Below, piece by piece: positions 46,771 to 50,889 of a stretch of DNA of 50,889 nt. The stretch is from Candolleomyces eurysporus (lineage: Eukaryota; Basidiomycota; Agaricomycetes; Agaricales; Psathyrellaceae): positions 1 to 50,889 of the forward strand of contig JANBPK010001238.1 in assembly GCA_027579435.1 (NCBI GenBank), read 5' to 3'. The notes below the pieces were generated by a model that saw nothing but the letters and a program-made list of their open reading frames with translations, was not told the origin of the DNA and searched no databases. The translations under genes were made by a program, and so were the position numbers. Positions within the stretch are counted from its first letter, which is position 1, and every line of letters starts with the position of its first letter.

Positions 46771-49074
46771 TCAGGAATTCAGCTCCTCCTGGGGCTCTTG
46801 CCCTTCCTCCCCTTCTCCTTCTTCCGTGTCCTCTGGCGGCAGATTGACGAGCGAGCGGTCAAAGCCGCATCTCACGAGAGATATCCTAACGAGCTTACTC
46901 CATTTTTTGTAGTAAGATTTCAAGGCATCTGCCAATCCGGGCTCGTTGAGTTCATGCTGCACAGGTAGTGAAGGAAGGCAGTCAGGGAGCTGCCTTGTAT
47001 CCAAGATGATGGGCTTACTTTCAATCGTCGCATAATAACGGATATCATCACCAGGAACGCTGTTGCCCAAACGAAAAGATCATCTCTCTTGTGGACCAAT
47101 TGATCAAGCTTTTTCCATCCATTGTGGGCTAAAGCAAGGATTTGTTGACCACTGAGTAAATGGCCTCCGTCGGAATAATACGTGAGTGCGTCCACTGTAT
47201 CCCTATCGGGCATACTGCGTGAAGTTGCATGAGTACTGCCTGAAGAATAAGTGAACACAGCATCGCAAATGTTTTGATTAACTCACTGGGCTCTGAGGAA
47301 ATCCGATTGATTCTTTGCACGGCGGTCTCCGAAACGTACAATTTAACCTGGAGTTCCCCGATGAATAAGTTCTTGGAACGAGTTTCGCTATCCAAGAATT
47401 CAGAGAATGACCGGTGATAGAAATGCATTTCCATGAAATGTCTCTGGAAATAAGGTGACTGATGAAATACGACAAGAGAGTGTAAGTCGGAAACAAGGAC
47501 TTCATGGGCATTTCTTTCTAGGTCGAGGATTTCGTCGAATTCGTGGGCGTCCCACCGGGCGCCGAAGCGAGCGTCATTATTGATGAGATGAGCCCTGAGA
47601 AGAAGCAGAAAATTGCGCCGTCGATGCGTGTCGACGGCCTCATACAGTTCTTTCGCAGCAGACAGGATGCCTGCATAGAGCGCATCAAGAGCTTCAAATG
47701 GCCTCGCTAGCTGTCCTTCTTCCGGGGTCCAGTCAATCACCGTTTCGAGCCTATCGACCGGAGAACTTCGGCGCTCTGAGACGTATTTGACAACCGTAGC
47801 CACGTACACGAACTGGCCGGACGCAGCTAAAACCAGCTTCTCAATGTCTTCCATCGTTGGCCATGACTTGGATCGCGCTCGAGGGTCGTAGCTTCGACTT
47901 CCGATGTCTCGAAGCCGCCTCCACAAGTAGCGACGTATATCTTTCGTCGCGTCATACTTGTCGCTGAGTTGAATGTGATGCGCCAATGGGTGGAGGTAAC
48001 CCCGGGCCTCCGCGTTCAGCGCACTGCGAATGGCCCATTCCGGACGACTGGCAATAAAAATGCGAAAGGGGAGATCGTTGTCGAGGAGACAATGTTTGAT
48101 GGTGGAGAGCAATTCCGCTTGTCTTTCTTCGCCGGCGCATTCGTCAAGGCCGTCGATAAGCATGACGTGCGGGAAACTGCCGGCGTCGAAATCGACATTT
48201 GCCTGGAGCTCTTTGAATGGGCGGACGACGAGGGTGTCCATCTGAGTTTGGATGGTTCTGGTGAAGATGGGAGGGTCTTCTTCGACGGCTTCCCTGATAT
48301 AGTCCCGGAGTCGACGATCGTGCTTTCCTAGTTGAAATGCGATAGTTGGGATGATGCGGTAAAGATTGTTTCGAGTGGGGTCTTGGGAGGAGAAGAAGAT
48401 TGCGCAGCCTAGGATCCCCGAGTCGGCACAACGTTCGGCGATGGTTTGCTGCAAGGCCGACTTGCCTGCTCCTGCAGCACCGGTCATGCAGAGCAAGCGT
48501 GTAGGACCCTCCCGATCGCCGATCCAGTCCATGATTTCGCTGATCACCTTGACGCGAGTATCTTCGTCGCATTTCGGAGGGTCAAACCTCGCTGCCGAAT
48601 TATAGAAAGCATTTGGCGCTATTTTCTTTAGCAGCATCTTCCAACCTTTTGCGACATTGGGTCAGTGGATGAACAGGTCAAAGAATGTCGGGTGTACAGA
48701 CCGTCTCTGGATTTATCTTGAGCATTATGCACATGCTGAGATGAGTCTATCTGAATGTTCCTGACCCTGAAGTCATGTGCCTTCGAGAACATCGACGAAA
48801 ATGCTGATGCTCTGGTGGATGAGGCCACATTCTCGTCAGTTGCCCTGGTGTTTCGTCGTTGAGTACCAACAACGGGCGCACGAGGCTCCTCTGTTGAAGA
48901 CGGTGTGAGGGCTTCCAAGTTGTCTGGCAAGGACGGCTCCTGGACAGGGGCCTGTAGATCATGAGCGATAGGCTCACCGCCTCGGTCATCTCGTGCACTG
49001 GATGTCGAGGAGAAGAAGCGTTGAAGCCTAGATCTGAAGCGACCTGTTTTCTTGGGTTTCGAACTCGAGGCCAT
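46771..49074 (-). pseudogene. NLR-like NACHT-domain STAND NTPase 3, 1-bp deletion
   Basis: Same three-exon structure as its neighbours: 49074-48702, 48645-47019, 46956-46771. It carries the head MASSSKPKKTGRFRSR, the segment VRNIQIDSSQHVHN, APNAFYNSAARFDPPKC, Walker A GAAGAGKSALQQ, Walker B LIDGLDECAG and FRIFIASRPEWAIR. Near 47,262 one base is missing (GCGATGCTGTG against GCGATGTCTGTG in NLR2). This ends the frame early after a wrong tail; the original frame resumes with MFTYSSGSTHATSRSMPD and reaches HELNEPGLADALKSYY and an acidic tail EEGEGEEGQEPQEELNS. The deletion is not in a homopolymer, so it is more likely real than the errors elsewhere. The NACHT domain remains intact, so a C-terminally truncated protein of about 630 residues could still be made. 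Confidence 0.8.
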
Positions 49075-49553
49075 CGTGGTGACGCGGGGAAGAGCAAGAA
49101 TTGGCTGATGGACATCGAGGCAGACATGAGGCCACGATGTACCCACGCTCGATCCCTGAGCACGCTCGATCTCTGAGCACTGCTTTCCGCTAGCACTCAC
49201 CTAGACACCCATGTCAGAGATCGGAGAAATCGGAGCTGCGGAGGTGGAAATAACCTCGGAGTTCGAGCGAAATGCATTTCCATGAGGAGTGAGCGAATTT
49301 AGCCGCAGTCTTCATTCGACCGCAATCCTGGATGAGTTCTGGCTTAATCTCTCGAAGAACGGGCGTCTGTTCAACTTTGTTCGTGTTTGTTTGCAAAGCC
49401 AACGCCCTCAAGCGCGCCAGACAGCATCAACAACACGACACCAAACGACCAGCCTTTGAATCCCCTAGAGAGTGTAGGCTGTTCCTCAGTCCAAGCACAC
49501 ACTCACACTCACCCACACCAAAAGAATCTAAATATTCAAGAAGAAGAATAATA
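49075..49553. repeat. Array upstream block, copy D (putative bidirectional promoter)
   Basis: Fourth copy of the block, with TACCCACGCTCGATCCCTGAG, GAAATGCATTTCCATGAG, GACCGCAATCCTGG, TTTGTTCGTGTTTGTTTGC and AGTGTAGGCTGTTCCTCAGTC. It separates NLR3 (minus) from the best-preserved YIF1 start (plus). Confidence 0.75.
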
Positions 49554-50595
49554 ATGTCCCACTACCCCTCGCAATCACCTTCACCCCTCCGCCACCCGGT
49601 CCCCACCCACTCACCCTACATCCCCGAATCACCCTCCACACCCTCCTCTCCACAGGGATACCGCAAATTCTCGTCGTAGTCCACCCCAGGGCACCAGCCA
49701 CCCCAAGGCCACGCCGTACCCCAGGGCGTTCCAGGCTCCTTTGCACAACCACGTGCCGCCACAGCATCAGGGGGGCCAGTACGCGGTGCCTCAGGGCAGT
49801 ATTGGGGGAAGGCCGCCACACCCGCAGCAGCGGGGAGAGCAGGGTCCATATGGGGCGGCGTTCCAACCTGACTTTGGGGCTTGGGGCATTAACGATGCTA
49901 CAGCTTGGGATGCAGCTTGGGCAGAGTGCGGTTCAAGCTGGGCAGGATTATGTTCAGAAGAACGTGAGTGTGGCTTTTAGTTGGTCCTTTCTTTGGGTCA
50001 GGCTATGGTTATAGATGGATGAATATATTGGGCGCTATCCACTGGCTGGCCCACCGACCACCGACCCTCGCTTTCCCTTTTGAATCCGAGAGGAAGCTCT
50101 CTTACTGACCAACGCTTTCATCAACTATAGTTTGTAGTTATCTTCCCCTCAACGACCGTGAAACACCACTTCAATGTCTCCGATTCATACGTGATGCACG
50201 AGATCAAGCTCGTGCTCTTCCCCTGGCTTCACAAACCCTGGGCGAGACGGACACGACAGACAGGGCACGGGCAACACGAATGGCCGTCCCCTCGAGACGA
50301 CATCAACAGTCCGGACCTGTACATTCCTGGTACGCTGCACCATCCAACCAACTCTTACCACCTGTTACCAATTAACTGACTTGTCCGCGCCTCTGACAGC
50401 CATGGCGATCGTAACCTACATCCTCCTCACGGGCCTCCAGGCAGGGCTCAACGGACCCGGCTTCCACCCGCAAATCCTCGGGGAGAGCGCCTCTCACGCC
50501 ACGCTCGTCGTCTTCAACTTCTGCTCGTCAAGCTGGGATGCTACATCCTCAATATCCAGGGCAGCAGCCAGTCTGTCGATATTTTCGCGTCACGC
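49554..50595 (+). pseudogene. YIF1: YIF1 pseudogene, copy D (truncated)
   Basis: The most complete relic. It starts MSHYPSQSPSPLRHPVPTHS at 49554 and continues through Pro/Gln-rich segments, GAWGINDATA, LGMQLGQSAVQAGQDYVQKN (after a frameshift), then from about 50,150 VKHHFNVSDSYVMHEIKLVL and FPWLHKPWARR, INSPDLYIP, and after an intron MAIVTYILLTGLQAGLNGPG, ILGESASHATLVV and KLGCYILNIQGSS. It breaks off near 50,595 in the second half of the membrane domain, where unrelated sequence begins. Frameshifts in the N-terminal exon, in the GINDATA-GMQLG junction and in the TLVV-KLGCY junction, plus the lost C-terminus, make it non-functional. Intron positions match copy A. Confidence 0.8.
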
Positions 50596-50889
50596 TGAAG
50601 TGATCGAGAACGGCGAGACTACTAAAACACACAACCTAACACCTACACCAACTCTAAGTCGAGCCGTGCGAGATAAGTGGTATGTATAGACCTTTGTAGT
50701 TGGGCCGTACCAAATCGGTGGGGGGGGTGCGAGTATGGGGGGGTAGTGTAGAGTATTAAGAATTTACAGATTCTCTCTCTTGTGCACACTAATTCCAAGT
50801 AATTGAGGAGTACTCGATAATCACACAGTTAACCCTAAGGTTACTTCTTTATAGCTTTGATCTTTCCTTTAACTTAGTATCACGCCGCG
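50596..50889. other. Right-edge sequence beyond the array breakpoint
   Basis: At about 50,595 YIF1 homology stops abruptly. The remainder has G-runs and AT-rich stretches and looks like the start of another repeat or transposon. No coding region or terminal motif can be assigned within the 290 bp available. Confidence 0.35.

Noticed and set aside
38091..48331. Long plus-strand open frames inside each NLR (for example 39165-39509, 43123-43479, 47969-48331)
   Set aside because: They are antisense shadows of the NACHT region. Their similarity among the three copies follows from conservation of the minus-strand protein, which has the Walker motifs and consistent splice sites.
50596..50889. Start of an LTR retrotransposon at the right edge
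   Set aside because: There is no visible primer-binding site, polypurine tract or coding match in the 290 bp available.

Overview
The window comes from the nuclear genome of a basidiomycete fungus, almost certainly an Agaricomycete. Host genes carry many short (50-120 nt) GT-AG introns. The transposons are of kinds typical of that class: a Helitron with the DUF6570/Helitron-N/PIF1 layout and a Plavaka-family (CACTA-like) transposase. Several genes belong to families I know only from mushroom-forming fungi, and the right third holds NACHT-type NLR genes with the agaricomycete pre-NACHT motif. Fifteen single N characters are scattered through the sequence, mostly beside homopolymers; in at least six genes or elements, ignoring the N restores the frame, so the assembly has a homopolymer-error signature.

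Layout. 0.9-5.2 kb is a conserved housekeeping block: BUD32 (KEOPS kinase), tRNA-Asp and mitochondrial EF-G1 (MEF1). 5.5-15.4 kb is transposon-derived: a decayed zinc-binding TE protein, a 160-bp inverted-repeat element and a large Helitron whose reading frame continues, after one amber codon, into a cysteine-protease-like C-terminal domain. 16-24.5 kb holds three lineage-specific multi-exon genes, the first interrupted by one in-frame TGA. 24.5-25.8 kb contains a 67-bp minisatellite. 26-29.6 kb has two divergent genes, an F-box protein and an acidic protein, which seem to share one nucleotidyltransferase-like core. 30-31 kb has a poorly resolved small gene. 31-35.3 kb is an eight-exon Plavaka transposase.

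35.6-50.6 kb is the most interesting part: a tandem array of a unit of about 4 kb. Each unit has an NLR-like STAND NTPase gene on the minus strand, a shared upstream block, and on the plus strand a decayed copy of YIF1 (ER-Golgi membrane protein). There are three NLR genes, a promoter remnant of a fourth, four YIF1 relics, and cytochrome P450 relics that replaced YIF1 in two units. NLR frames are largely preserved while the passengers are decayed, suggesting that selection kept the NLRs. This reads as a birth-and-death NLR cluster, plausibly in non-self recognition or defence. That role is inferred from the family; nothing in the sequence proves it.
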